A stretch of DNA of 64,000 nt from Melioribacteraceae bacterium (GCA_016927595.1 JAFGMI010000042.1:83901-147900), one strand, 5' to 3'. Positions 49,329 to 59,665 are shown, numbered from the stretch's first letter. The notes: generated by a model not told the origin, from the letters alone. Translations and numbers: made by a program.

Positions 49329-52300
49329 CTATTTTATAATTGCAAAACGTCCGATCTTTTCGCCAACATCTGGTATATCTACGTGGTAAATATATACCCC
49401 GTATGACACACGCATACCTTCCGAACTCAATAAATCCCATCTGGCTATACTTGTATTATCGTCCTTCTCAATTACATCAACTAATTCACCGGTAAGAGTG
49501 AATATTCTTATTGTACATTGAGGCGGTAAATTCCAGAACTGCAGTTCTCTTTCACCTCTTTTTGTTAACGTTCTGCCGGGATTTTCCGAAATCGAATAAG
49601 CTACATAAGGATTCGGGATAACAAAGATATTATTAACATTCTCTTTTGCCTGTGCAGCGCTGAACTCTATTTCCTTCGTTTCAAATAAAAATGTGTCTTC
49701 ATCTGAAAACGGTTTGCTGGTAATCAATTGATATACATCGCCTTCCTGAGGCAGAACCTGGTTAGAGATATTTTCATCCAGTGTAAAATTAATCTGGTAC
49801 GTTGTTGTTGCGTTTGTTGACCCCTGCGGTTGAAGGACTATTCCCTCGCCCCAGTCCCATCTTCCGTTGTTTTTAATCGACTGCACGATGAATGCAGCTG
49901 GTTCCTCGTAGTAAGCTCCGCTTGCATCCCTTTCGATATACCATATTGTGAAGGGTGCATTAACCGGTCCGAGGAGAGTATTGAGAACATTGGCATGTGC
50001 CCACTCCCCGTTGTTGAGAGTATCGGTATCATTCCACCTTACTTCCCAGTCGGCACTAACACGCACTTTTTTACTGCCGATTACTGCCGGGTAAAGGACA
50101 TCACTTTTCACAGTGATTGCTGTATTGGTTGTAAATCTGGACTGCACTCTGTCAACATCAAGTTCAACATCTTTAACAAATACTCTTATTCCGTCGAAGA
50201 CAGGATTGCCGTCTTCCATATCATACAATTTGCTCTGATAAACCGGATAATACCTGTAATTAATCGTGTAAATATTTCTTTCCGGAAGACTGTTCGGATA
50301 ACGCCCTCCTATTCTTCCAAGTGTTGTATTTATTACATATTCGCTTTCAGGAACGAGATTATTTTCTGCATCATATAATTTTACGCTTTCAGGCACAATA
50401 TTTTTATGTCTCAAAGCAACCAGAACAGTATCTTTTGACGTGAATGAATAACTCACACCAGTGGAATCGAGCACGTTATAATATTCGCCGCCGTTAAAAT
50501 CAATTTTATAACTTTTGTTCATTACTGCTAATTTATCCAGCACTTTGAGATTAATCTGACCGGTTCCGTTACCGGATACATGAATTGGAGAGCCCTGATC
50601 GCCTGCTTCGGGATCAAGCACTCCTACGGATATAGGCCCGGGTGTGACTGACAATGTATTAACATCATAAATCAGCTCGCCAGTCTGCGGATCTTCCTGA
50701 ATTACTGATTGAGTTTCCGTAGGCGGCAGATCGTCAGTACCACGGTCATAAGCAACCAAAGCATAATAGTATGTAATACCATTGGTTACTGTGGAATCGA
50801 CATATTCGTGTATCAGACCAGTGTTCTTACCCAGATCGTACTTTATGCCTCTTCCCTCGTATTCAACTGCTGCAAGTCCCGAGTATTCATTCACAAGATC
50901 GAATTGGGCAGCTTTCCCGGTATTCTCATCAAACAGGGGTAATCCTAAGTAAGGGATGCCATTTGCATCAGTCACTTTATAAACATCCGAAAAATTATAA
51001 TCTCTGCTTCTGTATATTTTATATCCTTCAAAATCCTTCTGTGATGTAAGAGGATCGATTGATTCTTCAGATTTCGTATCCCAATACAAAGTTACCTTTC
51101 CATCGCCTGGTACAGCTGTAAGAGCAGGCTTTTCAGGCGGCTGGGCAAATCTGTAATCGGCTTCAAGAATCTGAACAGATGTCTTGGCATTCAACTGCAG
51201 ATCCCTTAAATCCTCGCCCATTAATATCGCCATCGAGAAGCGCTGAGCTTCACCTTTCTGAAGCATCATAGGTCCGGTTGAGAAACAGAACACATTATCT
51301 CCCGCTGTTCTGAGCAGAGGCTGTTCAGGATCTATTTCGGGCTTTGTAAACCACTGCCACATTCTTTCATCGTTTCTTGGCGTGTTGGATGCATCATTAT
51401 AATCAGCCGCAGTAAAACCGGTTAAACCCAGCTGGTCGGACTCTGAAATATCTCTGAATCCGAAATTTGGTTCAGAACCAGCCCATTTGTAACCAAGGTT
51501 CCATTCTTCTGTTAAAGTTCCTATTTCTTCATCATCAAAAAGACCGTTTGTATTCATGTCCAGATACCATGCCTGCGAAGGAAAACCATCGCCTTCACCA
51601 TAGTCTTTGCCCGGGTAATTTACTGATTCGGGTCCTATGCCGTCAATACCGATATCATGCTTGTTCACATCCCAGTCGCCGTCCTCGTCACCAGACCATC
51701 GTGGTTTAGGTTCGCCGAAAACAGCTTTGTACTTGTCGGGATCCTCAATACCTGTATTAACATCAGTTACAACACCATCGATAAAATTACCTTTTGAATT
51801 GAAAGGCGACTCATCATTAATACCGTCGTCATCGTTGTCCTGCATATCATGATCGAAGGAAGGTGATTCCAAAAATTTCCATCCGAAATAACCAGGTCTC
51901 CTAGCACCGTGACCCTTAAAGTCTTCATCCCACCCGAAAACCATACTTCTGGATCTCTGTTCAATACCTTCTGCCAGTTCACCTTTAGGGGGAATAAAAT
52001 TAGCCATATCATCGCGATAGTCATTTGCACCGCCGATGTGAGGGTCGCCGTACATGCCCATATAAAATTCGTGAAGGTCTTTATCGCTTGCATTGGTAAT
52101 CTGATATACCATAAAAATTATATCTTCGGCAAGCGGGTTATTGAATTGCAAAATTCTTACATCACCATCGATTCCGAGACCGCCTTTTGTAAGATCATTA
52201 AGGAATGGAATATACTGTCCGTAAAACTCATAATTCGTGTAATCATCGATTGCATAAAAGACCTCTTCATCGGGTGCGGTTGCCTGATCACCTAAAAAAG

Positions 52301-52865
52301 CGGGCCAGAGATATTTACCTGCACCTTGTGAATACCATAATTCCGGCCATGAATCCGGTTTACCGTCACCGTCAGCATCTTCAGCATTCAGCGATGCGAC
52401 ACGTTTCTGGTCAGGGTCGCTGTATCCGTTTTTCGGAAGCCAGCCCCATTTCAGTGAAGCATCGGCATTGTAGTCGCCTTCGCGCGATCTCACATGCGAA
52501 TCACTTATGATATGAAGTGTATCACCGTTTTCATCGATCACCTCGGCACCTGCCATAAGTCCGAATTCGAATCCGTAACCCAGTCCGTTCCATACAAGAT
52601 CTTCAATATCGTTAAGAACTGCCGGAGCACAGACCGAGCCGTAATTATAAAGCTTGGTCTGAATTTTATTCCCTTTAATAATTATATCCTTTATTTCAAT
52701 CGGGTTTCCCGAAATTTTATTTAGTTTTTTTCCTGCAATAGGACCGAATATGGCTTCATATTCCTGGGGAGTCATATTTTTTCTGAAAATATCCTCCTCC
52801 TGCTGGGCATTTATCGCAGAAGTGACAAATAAAATTATCATTAAAAAGAGTTTTAACTGTTTCAT
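49329..52865 (-). CDS. Very large secreted protein with Asp-rich Ca-binding-like loops, FnIII-like segment and non-canonical C-terminal domain
   Basis: 1178 aa; signal peptide; 'DADGDGKPDSW', 'DNDDDGINDESP', 'DMNTNGLFDDEE'; 'KVTLYWDTKSEESIDPLTSQKDFEGYKIYRSRDYNF'; C-terminus 'GVYIYHVDIPDVGEKIGRFAIIK'. Confidence 0.8.
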   Translation of the reverse strand: MKQLKLFLMIILFVTSAINAQQEEDIFRKNMTPQEYEAIFGPIAGKKLNKISGNPIEIKDIIIKGNKIQTKLYNYGSVCAPAVLNDIEDLVWNGLGYGFEFGLMAGAEVIDENGDTLHIISDSHVRSREGDYNADASLKWGWLPKNGYSDPDQKRVASLNAEDADGDGKPDSWPELWYSQGAGKYLWPAFLGDQATAPDEEVFYAIDDYTNYEFYGQYIPFLNDLTKGGLGIDGDVRILQFNNPLAEDIIFMVYQITNASDKDLHEFYMGMYGDPHIGGANDYRDDMANFIPPKGELAEGIEQRSRSMVFGWDEDFKGHGARRPGYFGWKFLESPSFDHDMQDNDDDGINDESPFNSKGNFIDGVVTDVNTGIEDPDKYKAVFGEPKPRWSGDEDGDWDVNKHDIGIDGIGPESVNYPGKDYGEGDGFPSQAWYLDMNTNGLFDDEEIGTLTEEWNLGYKWAGSEPNFGFRDISESDQLGLTGFTAADYNDASNTPRNDERMWQWFTKPEIDPEQPLLRTAGDNVFCFSTGPMMLQKGEAQRFSMAILMGEDLRDLQLNAKTSVQILEADYRFAQPPEKPALTAVPGDGKVTLYWDTKSEESIDPLTSQKDFEGYKIYRSRDYNFSDVYKVTDANGIPYLGLPLFDENTGKAAQFDLVNEYSGLAAVEYEGRGIKYDLGKNTGLIHEYVDSTVTNGITYYYALVAYDRGTDDLPPTETQSVIQEDPQTGELIYDVNTLSVTPGPISVGVLDPEAGDQGSPIHVSGNGTGQINLKVLDKLAVMNKSYKIDFNGGEYYNVLDSTGVSYSFTSKDTVLVALRHKNIVPESVKLYDAENNLVPESEYVINTTLGRIGGRYPNSLPERNIYTINYRYYPVYQSKLYDMEDGNPVFDGIRVFVKDVELDVDRVQSRFTTNTAITVKSDVLYPAVIGSKKVRVSADWEVRWNDTDTLNNGEWAHANVLNTLLGPVNAPFTIWYIERDASGAYYEEPAAFIVQSIKNNGRWDWGEGIVLQPQGSTNATTTYQINFTLDENISNQVLPQEGDVYQLITSKPFSDEDTFLFETKEIEFSAAQAKENVNNIFVIPNPYVAYSISENPGRTLTKRGERELQFWNLPPQCTIRIFTLTGELVDVIEKDDNTSIARWDLLSSEGMRVSYGVYIYHVDIPDVGEKIGRFAIIK

Positions 52866-52888
52866 TATAATTCCCTATAAACTTTTCA

Positions 52889-55717
52889 TTAATCAAACAG
52901 AATTGAAAAACCAAGTCTTACTTCTCTTGGTCTGCTGACCCGTTCTTCTCTTGCATAATATTTATCTATAATATCTTCGCCGAACAAACCGGGATCGCCT
53001 CGTTTTATTCTGTTCCTGATATCCTGGAACTGAATTGCGTTAAGAGTCTCGTCAACATTTTTAAGTGCTTCGCCCGAATTAGCCCAGACATACAATTCAT
53101 TTTCAGTATCGAATATATTTTCAATCTGGAGGAAGACAGATAAATTAACCGGACCAACAGTAAAGAATTTTTCGAATTTAAAGTCCACATTCCATTGAAA
53201 CGGTTTGCTTGCAGATGTCTGCTCATAAGTTATTGTAGACAAACTGGGAGGAAGACTCGGAGTATAAGGTGTACCCGTCTGAAGATTGTAAATAAAACCG
53301 GTACTCCAGTTGCCTGGGTCGGTGAGTGTTATGGTGCCGTTAACTAAATGCGATCGGTCGAAATCGAGGGGGACAAGATAAGTTTCAGTTTGTTTGCCAG
53401 CAGCTTCACTGAAGAATAAATCTTCTTCGGGTTGTGTTCTGTTGCCTTCAGCCAGCTGGAATGTATAATCCAGCGTTGCAGAAAACATACTGCCGGGCGA
53501 GCGCCGCTTGATGAATGAAAGAGTGATACCCTTAACATTTGCGTATGCGAGATTAGTAAGTATTTCGTATTGTCTTGCTTCTTTTGTATAGACTGCCTGT
53601 GTGAAAATATAATCGCGCACGTCTTTATAATAGCCAGTAAGATCGAATTTAAAGTCATCTGTGAGCTGCTGCTGCAGACCTATTTCATACTGAACGGATC
53701 GTTGTGGGTCAACATTAGGATTACCGAATTCCGGTACGCTCGACACATTCGGGACCCATCTGAGATCGTTCCTGTAATATCTTTCGAGAGATGCAATCTG
53801 GTAGAAGTGCCCGTAAGAAAACCTGATAACACCTCTGTCGGTAATCGGATAACTCACGCTGAATCTGGGCGAAAACATGTGCTTTGGTTTTACTTCTGTA
53901 AGATTGGTGTTTAAAAATCCGAACTGCTGATCGGTTAGATTTCCTGATATATCCGGATTATAAAGCGTTGCGGCATCAAAATACTCGTATCGTAATCCCA
54001 CGTTAAGTATAAGAGTTTTATGAAGCTCAATTTTATCCTGAACGTAAGATGCAAACTGGACAGGTTCTTTTTCATAAATATTAACATCATATATCCTGCC
54101 TCTTGTAATTGTAAGATTGTCATCAGGATAAAGCACATCATTGGTACTTAAAGGTGTACCGAATGCATCTCTGAAAAATATAATCGAGTATCCGTCTCGT
54201 TCCAATTTATGTTTTCTGTATTCAAAGCCGGCTTTAACCTCGTGTATCCCGAACAGCTGTGCAACTACATCGCCTTTCAGACTTATTGTTCTTGTAGTCC
54301 TATCGGACCTGTAATTATCCGTTCCACCTGCATAATATGTTGTGGATCCGATTGTTTTCCTGTAAAAACCCGGCAGATATCTTGGATCGTCCCAGTCCTC
54401 ATACAAGTAATGTTTAGCGTTATTCAACGAATAAGAAGCTTTAAGTGTGTAAAAAACATTCTGACTTAATGTATGTGTTAAATCAAGCGATTGAACAAGA
54501 CCTTCGCTATAATCAGTGCCGTCTCCATCAGGATTGAACAGATATGATCTGTCAAAGCCTCTGGAATTACCCTTATCGTATACCGCTTCATATTTAAGTT
54601 TAATCAATGAACCGAACTGGTGGCTTATATTAGCCTGCAGGTTAAGACTTTGGGAAGGATCATAGTGGACTAATTCGCCATCGCCTGTGGGTGTACCATC
54701 GCTGTTTTCAGCAAAAGGATTGAAGAAATACGCTTCGTTACCATCGCCGTACCTGTAATCGCCGACTTTGAATCCATCAGGTGCAAGATAAGAATCTGCG
54801 GGATTATAAAGTCTGACGCCATAGTACAGACCTTTGCGATCCTCAAAAATACCCGAAACAAAAAATTTCGTTGATTTAGAGAATGGGAAAGGTCCGCCAA
54901 ATGTAAATTCAACTCTTTTCCTGTTAAGCGGATCAAAGTCGTCTATATTCCTGAACAGATCGGATCTGCCGGATAAGTATTCACCGACGTAACCGCGTAA
55001 ACTGAAAGTATATCTATCGCTTCCCTCGCGGGTAACATAATTAACAACACCACTGAGAGCATTTCCGAATTCGGCGCTGAAAGTACCAGTTGACACCGAA
55101 ACTTCCTGAACGGCGTTTGTAGCAATTCCGACCGAACGCGAGTTACCGTAAGGATCGTTAATAGACAGACCATTAAGCTGATAAGCCACTTCGTTGCTTC
55201 TTCCGCCTCTCACATGAAGTGCTCCGTCGTCACCCTGCACAACTCCTGCTTGGAGTTTAATAACATCGGCAATATTATCTACAGGAAGCTGCTCTATTGT
55301 TTCGGCATTAATAGCTACAGTGGGATTGGTTAAATCCTGTCTTATCAGAGGATTCCGTTCACCCTCGACTATAACGGCATCAAGCTGAACATCACCGGAT
55401 GTTAATTCAAAATCCAGCGAAGTTGTAAAGTTTACATTAACCCGTATGTTAGTTTGGGTAACTTTTTGATAACCGAGATAAGAAGCAGTAACGCTGTAGA
55501 TATCAGGCGGAATATTCAATATCACATAGTTCCCGTCGATATCGCTTGCTGCTCCTAGCGTAGTGCCCTCTACAAAAACATTTGCAAACGGGATTCCTTC
55601 ACCTGTTGCCTGGTCAATAATTCTTCCCATTATCTTTCCGGTAGACTGTCCCATGATATTCGCGGTACAAAACGCAGAAAAAAACATTATCATCAGGAGC
55701 CGATTAATTTTATTCAT
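52889..55717 (-). CDS. TonB-dependent receptor with carboxypeptidase-regulatory-like domain (copy 2)
   Basis: Likely start at MNKINRLLMIMFF (55717) before a signal peptide; 'GKIMGRIIDQATGEGIPFANVFVEGTTLGAASDIDGNYVILNIPPDIYSVTASYLGYQK', plug 'LHVRGGRSNEVAYQLNGLSINDPYG'. The ORF track extends it to 55774. Confidence 0.9.
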   Translation of the reverse strand: MNKINRLLMIMFFSAFCTANIMGQSTGKIMGRIIDQATGEGIPFANVFVEGTTLGAASDIDGNYVILNIPPDIYSVTASYLGYQKVTQTNIRVNVNFTTSLDFELTSGDVQLDAVIVEGERNPLIRQDLTNPTVAINAETIEQLPVDNIADVIKLQAGVVQGDDGALHVRGGRSNEVAYQLNGLSINDPYGNSRSVGIATNAVQEVSVSTGTFSAEFGNALSGVVNYVTREGSDRYTFSLRGYVGEYLSGRSDLFRNIDDFDPLNRKRVEFTFGGPFPFSKSTKFFVSGIFEDRKGLYYGVRLYNPADSYLAPDGFKVGDYRYGDGNEAYFFNPFAENSDGTPTGDGELVHYDPSQSLNLQANISHQFGSLIKLKYEAVYDKGNSRGFDRSYLFNPDGDGTDYSEGLVQSLDLTHTLSQNVFYTLKASYSLNNAKHYLYEDWDDPRYLPGFYRKTIGSTTYYAGGTDNYRSDRTTRTISLKGDVVAQLFGIHEVKAGFEYRKHKLERDGYSIIFFRDAFGTPLSTNDVLYPDDNLTITRGRIYDVNIYEKEPVQFASYVQDKIELHKTLILNVGLRYEYFDAATLYNPDISGNLTDQQFGFLNTNLTEVKPKHMFSPRFSVSYPITDRGVIRFSYGHFYQIASLERYYRNDLRWVPNVSSVPEFGNPNVDPQRSVQYEIGLQQQLTDDFKFDLTGYYKDVRDYIFTQAVYTKEARQYEILTNLAYANVKGITLSFIKRRSPGSMFSATLDYTFQLAEGNRTQPEEDLFFSEAAGKQTETYLVPLDFDRSHLVNGTITLTDPGNWSTGFIYNLQTGTPYTPSLPPSLSTITYEQTSASKPFQWNVDFKFEKFFTVGPVNLSVFLQIENIFDTENELYVWANSGEALKNVDETLNAIQFQDIRNRIKRGDPGLFGEDIIDKYYAREERVSRPREVRLGFSILFD

Positions 55718-55900
55718 TACTTCACCGTTGATATAATTTAAAAGTGTAAAGTTGTCATCAGTCATTAAATACACAAAAATAATAGTGTCTATTTACAAAA
55801 GCGGCTGTCCTAAAATTTCATCATATTATTATCAGGTAAAAGAATATTGCAGTATGATAAAACTTCTAAGACAGCCTCTAAAAATTTTAGAACAAAAACA

Positions 55901-57901
55901 TTACTTCAATAAAGTCATTTTAATTGACTTGGCAAAACTTCCGTACTGTAATCTTACTACATAATTACCGCTGGAAACTCTCGAGCCGAAATTATTTGTT
56001 CCGTCCCACGCAATTTCATATCCGCCCTTGCGGTATGTCTGATTGTTGATAAGAGTTTTTACTTCCCTGCCGAGCATATCGTAAACTACCATAGATATTT
56101 TTTTATCGACAGGCAGACTGAATTTAATTGTAGTAGAAGGGTTGAACGGATTTGGATAATTCTGTTCGAGCTTATAGTCCTCAGGAGTAATTATGCTGTA
56201 GGTTTGTTCGCTGAAACCTGTAAGAGGACCAGTATATTCGAGAACTCTGACCGTCTGGCGGTAATCATTAAAGACCTTGAAACTATTTTCGAGATCAAGT
56301 TCCCATTGACCTACGCCGATTGTATCAACCCAGTTGTAAATATTAATTGAAACCGAATCGTAAACACTCTGTTCCGACAAAACAATTTCGAGTGTTCCGT
56401 CGCCGTCAAGATCAACATTATCGGCAAAAATGTATGACGTAAAAGGAGTCTCAACTTTCACAGTATCAACTACAGAACCGTCGAAAGCAGCCGTTGTATC
56501 TATTACCATTGAATCGACTGTTACGTATGTTGTGTCATAAGTATAAGTCGCTCTGCCGTTATAAATATTCCATGTTGCGAATACATCACCGCCTGTACCG
56601 TCGTAAACTATATTCATAGTATAACTATCGGGATCCAGCAATTCGCCTTCGCCTTTATATTCTATTGCGACAAGATTAATGCCTGCGCCGCCGCCTGTGT
56701 ATATTTCATCCTTACCGTCCTTGTTAACATCACCTTTAACGATAGGCCACAATTCGGTGTATGATCTTCCGGCAAGAGCTGATATATCACTGTTTTTAGC
56801 GATTACATTATAATAACTTGCAAGTGATGCTGAATCGCCTTTCCATATATACACGCCGGTATCAGCTTCCGAAAAAGCATGCATTGTAAGGTCGAACCCA
56901 TCGCTGTATTTTGACCCGACTATTTCATCCCTGCCATCGCCGTTTACATCTACAGCCTGAACGCCGAAGTAGCTTACAGCATCCGCGGTTGAATATTCAT
57001 GATATGCTCCTTCTTCTTTAGCTGTTGCGTTATCAGCAGACATAGGATATACATAGGTATCCGGTCCTTTAACATCTATTGACCAGAAACCATAGTAATT
57101 CCAGGTATGATTAACGAGTTCAATTTCACCGTCGCCGTCAATATCAGCAGGAACGGTATTCCAGTAAGAGCCTCCGGCACTCCAGTCGCCGCCGTTCCAC
57201 TGTTCATTAGGTTTTCCGCCTTCAATTTCGATATATGCAAAACCCGGGAATGATTCTTTAACGCCTATAATAAGTACGTCTTTTCTGGGTGAGTTACCAT
57301 GTGGGAATATCTCGGTTCTGCCGTCGCCGTCAACGTCGTAAACGGTCAGCACTTCACGATATGTTCTCATGCCTTCTCTACCGCCAGCATTTTCAAGGTC
57401 GAGTGTGGTTATAGCAAAAGCAGCCTCTTCACCCCAGTCAGTACCATTCCATTCGAAAAAAGCTATTCTGTCGGTACTGCCGTCCTCATTCGGGAAATAT
57501 CTCTGTTCGAAAACTATTTCGGGCATGCCGTCGCCGTCACAGTCTCCCACCTGCGGATATCGCGGTGTTGAGCCACTGCTCTGATCATATGCCGGAGATG
57601 ACCACACGATTTCAAGAATCCCGTCTTCTACAACTTTCATAACGTGTACTCTACCGCCATTTGTATAATCTGTTGCAACAATTTCCTGTTCGCCGTCACC
57701 GTCAGCATCGGCAACAATAACACGGCGGACACCAAGATCGCCCATATAAGGCTGCTGAGCGTAGGCAGCTGAGTCAAGCGTAGGATCATTCGGAACAGTA
57801 AAAGCCGCCATGTTTTCGGCTGTAATTCCGGATGTCTGAGCAAATGTGTAACTCACTCCTAAAATTGCAATCATTACAAAAAGTAGAAATTTTTGTTTCA
57901 T
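55901..57901 (-). CDS. Secreted VCBS/FG-GAP-repeat protein with T9SS C-terminal sorting domain
   Basis: Likely start MKQKFLLFVMIAILGVSYTFAQ (57901, AGGAG-like RBS); about seven 'D.DGDG..EIV' loops; CTD 'LEQNYPNPFNPSTTIKFSLP...KMTLLK'. Confidence 0.88.
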   Translation of the reverse strand: MKQKFLLFVMIAILGVSYTFAQTSGITAENMAAFTVPNDPTLDSAAYAQQPYMGDLGVRRVIVADADGDGEQEIVATDYTNGGRVHVMKVVEDGILEIVWSSPAYDQSSGSTPRYPQVGDCDGDGMPEIVFEQRYFPNEDGSTDRIAFFEWNGTDWGEEAAFAITTLDLENAGGREGMRTYREVLTVYDVDGDGRTEIFPHGNSPRKDVLIIGVKESFPGFAYIEIEGGKPNEQWNGGDWSAGGSYWNTVPADIDGDGEIELVNHTWNYYGFWSIDVKGPDTYVYPMSADNATAKEEGAYHEYSTADAVSYFGVQAVDVNGDGRDEIVGSKYSDGFDLTMHAFSEADTGVYIWKGDSASLASYYNVIAKNSDISALAGRSYTELWPIVKGDVNKDGKDEIYTGGGAGINLVAIEYKGEGELLDPDSYTMNIVYDGTGGDVFATWNIYNGRATYTYDTTYVTVDSMVIDTTAAFDGSVVDTVKVETPFTSYIFADNVDLDGDGTLEIVLSEQSVYDSVSINIYNWVDTIGVGQWELDLENSFKVFNDYRQTVRVLEYTGPLTGFSEQTYSIITPEDYKLEQNYPNPFNPSTTIKFSLPVDKKISMVVYDMLGREVKTLINNQTYRKGGYEIAWDGTNNFGSRVSSGNYVVRLQYGSFAKSIKMTLLK

Positions 57902-58214
57902 CCTGCATCTCCTTTTATTGATTAATAATGAGTTGATTTTGTTTGAAATATTCATTTTGTAATTAGTTTCGGTAACCATAACAAATATAATTAGATTGAT
58001 AAAATAGTTAATACCGACAGCCAATTTTTGTTTTTAATTTAGATATGATAATTCAGTACCCGAAAACTGAGCTGAAAAATACCATTATTAAATCATTATG
58101 TCAATTTAAGTGTAAAATATTGTAAATTTATCTGCGCCGGTTTTATAAAGTAAATGTTTCTTAGATTTTAAATAAATTCTGAATAAATTCCACATTTTTA
58201 GAATTGGAGCCGTA

Positions 58215-59570
58215 ATGGGAACGTTAATGGTAAGTGTTTCGGGAATTCGGGGAATAGTCGGAGACGGACTGGACCCTTTTGTGCTTGTAAAATACATTAC
58301 TGCATTCGCGCAACTTTGCGGTAAAGGAAAAATAGTTATAGGAAGAGACGGCAGAATTTCGGGCGGGATGGTTAAAGACATAGTTTCAGGAACGCTTACT
58401 GCAAAAGGCAATGATGTAACCGACCTTGGTATTTGCCCTACGCCAACGGTTCTATTCAACGTGAAAAAGTCAGGTGCTGCCGGCGGTATTTCCATTTCTG
58501 CCAGCCATAATCCGAATGAATGGAATGCGTTGAAACTGCTTAACAGCAGAGGTGAGTTTTTAACAAGAGAGGAGAATGATAAACTTCAGGAAATTATTGC
58601 CGGTTCCAGAGAAAAGTTTTGCAGATGGAATGAGCTTGGGACATATGCAGAATATCCTCAAGGCATTATGGACCATATGGATGCAGTTTTAAATCTCCCT
58701 GTATTTGATATTAATAGAATCCGGAAACGCAGGTTCAGGATTCTGCTGGACTGCGTTAACGGCGCCGGTTCTTATGTTATGCCGGAACTACTTGAACAAT
58801 TAAGTTGCGATGTAATTAAAATAAACTGCGATAAGTCTGGTATTTTCCCGCGTAAACCGGAACCCTTACCTGAGAATTTAACCGAGACCATTAATGCCGT
58901 TAGGCAAAACGATGTGGATCTTGGTATTGTTGTCGATCCTGATGTAGACCGTCTGGTTTTATTGCAGGAAAACGGAGAGCCGTTCGGTGAAGAGAATACA
59001 ATTGTGCAGGCTGTAAATTTTGTGTTATCAAAAAATCCGGGTAATGTTGTTGTAAATCTCTCAACCACCCGTGCGGTTGATGATATTGCCGGGAAATATA
59101 GTTGCAAGGTGTACCGTTCTCCTGTAGGTGAAGCAAATGTAGTAAGTAAGATGAAACAGGTCGGAGCTGTAATAGGCGGTGAAGGCAGCGGAGGCGTTAT
59201 ATATCCTGAACTTCAGTATGGAAGAGATGCTCTGGTGGGAACACTTATGATTCTTCAGCAGCTTGCGGAATACGGCAAACCCATTTCCGGGTTAAAGAAT
59301 GAGATACCGCAGTATTACATTGTTAAGAAAAAACTGGAAATAGATGATAGTTTTGCGGATGAGATTTTAAGTAAACTAAAGGATAAGTATTCATCTCAGA
59401 GGGTCAATATTGACGACGGACTGCGAATAGATTTTGATGATCACTGGGTGCATTTCCGCAAATCCAATACAGAACCTATAATCAGGTGTATGGTTGAAAG
59501 TACCTCGCAGGAAAAAGCTGATGTATATATCAGAAATTATACCGGTGAGATAAAACAGCTGATGGTTTGA
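58215..59570 (+). CDS. glmM: Phosphoglucosamine mutase / phosphohexomutase family protein
   Basis: 451 aa; 'VSVSGIRGIVGDGL', catalytic 'ISISASHNPNEWNALK', Mg loop 'VDPDVDRLVL', 'GGEGSGGVIYPELQYGRDALVG'. Substrate not provable from sequence. Confidence 0.85.
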   Translation: MGTLMVSVSGIRGIVGDGLDPFVLVKYITAFAQLCGKGKIVIGRDGRISGGMVKDIVSGTLTAKGNDVTDLGICPTPTVLFNVKKSGAAGGISISASHNPNEWNALKLLNSRGEFLTREENDKLQEIIAGSREKFCRWNELGTYAEYPQGIMDHMDAVLNLPVFDINRIRKRRFRILLDCVNGAGSYVMPELLEQLSCDVIKINCDKSGIFPRKPEPLPENLTETINAVRQNDVDLGIVVDPDVDRLVLLQENGEPFGEENTIVQAVNFVLSKNPGNVVVNLSTTRAVDDIAGKYSCKVYRSPVGEANVVSKMKQVGAVIGGEGSGGVIYPELQYGRDALVGTLMILQQLAEYGKPISGLKNEIPQYYIVKKKLEIDDSFADEILSKLKDKYSSQRVNIDDGLRIDFDDHWVHFRKSNTEPIIRCMVESTSQEKADVYIRNYTGEIKQLMV

Positions 59571-59590
59571 TTAAAAATAATGTATTCGCG

Positions 59591-59632
59591 GATTGACGGA
59601 TCAGATCAGCATCAGGATAATGATCAGGATTG
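59591..59632. repeat. Short degenerate GATCAGGAT-type repeat tract
   Basis: gattgacggatcagatcagcatcaggataatgatcaggattg. Confidence 0.5.
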
Positions 59633-59665
59633 TGTGTCCCGGGTTCAGTCTTCTGGATTCAAATA

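Noticed and set aside
49830-50378. 182-aa plus-strand ORF opposite the 1178-aa secreted protein gene
   Set aside because: Antisense shadow of a supported CDS; no domain signature.
51767-52295. Overlapping ORFs of 108 and 128 aa within 49329..52865
   Set aside because: Alternative frames of the large secreted protein gene; no motif support.
55718-55774. Extended N-terminus of TonB receptor copy 2 in the ORF track
   Set aside because: The signal peptide begins at MNKINRLL (55717); the preceding 19 residues are unlikely to be translated.
57100-57760. Recurrent 'cgccgtcgccgtc' strings resembling a DNA repeat or CRISPR-like array
   Set aside because: They encode DGDG within VCBS/FG-GAP repeats, have irregular spacing and are explained by protein repeats.
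57902-58024. Extended N-terminus of the VCBS-repeat protein in the ORF track
   Set aside because: The signal peptide MKQKFLLFVMIAILGVSYTFAQ with an AGGAG-like RBS begins at 57901; upstream codons look non-coding.
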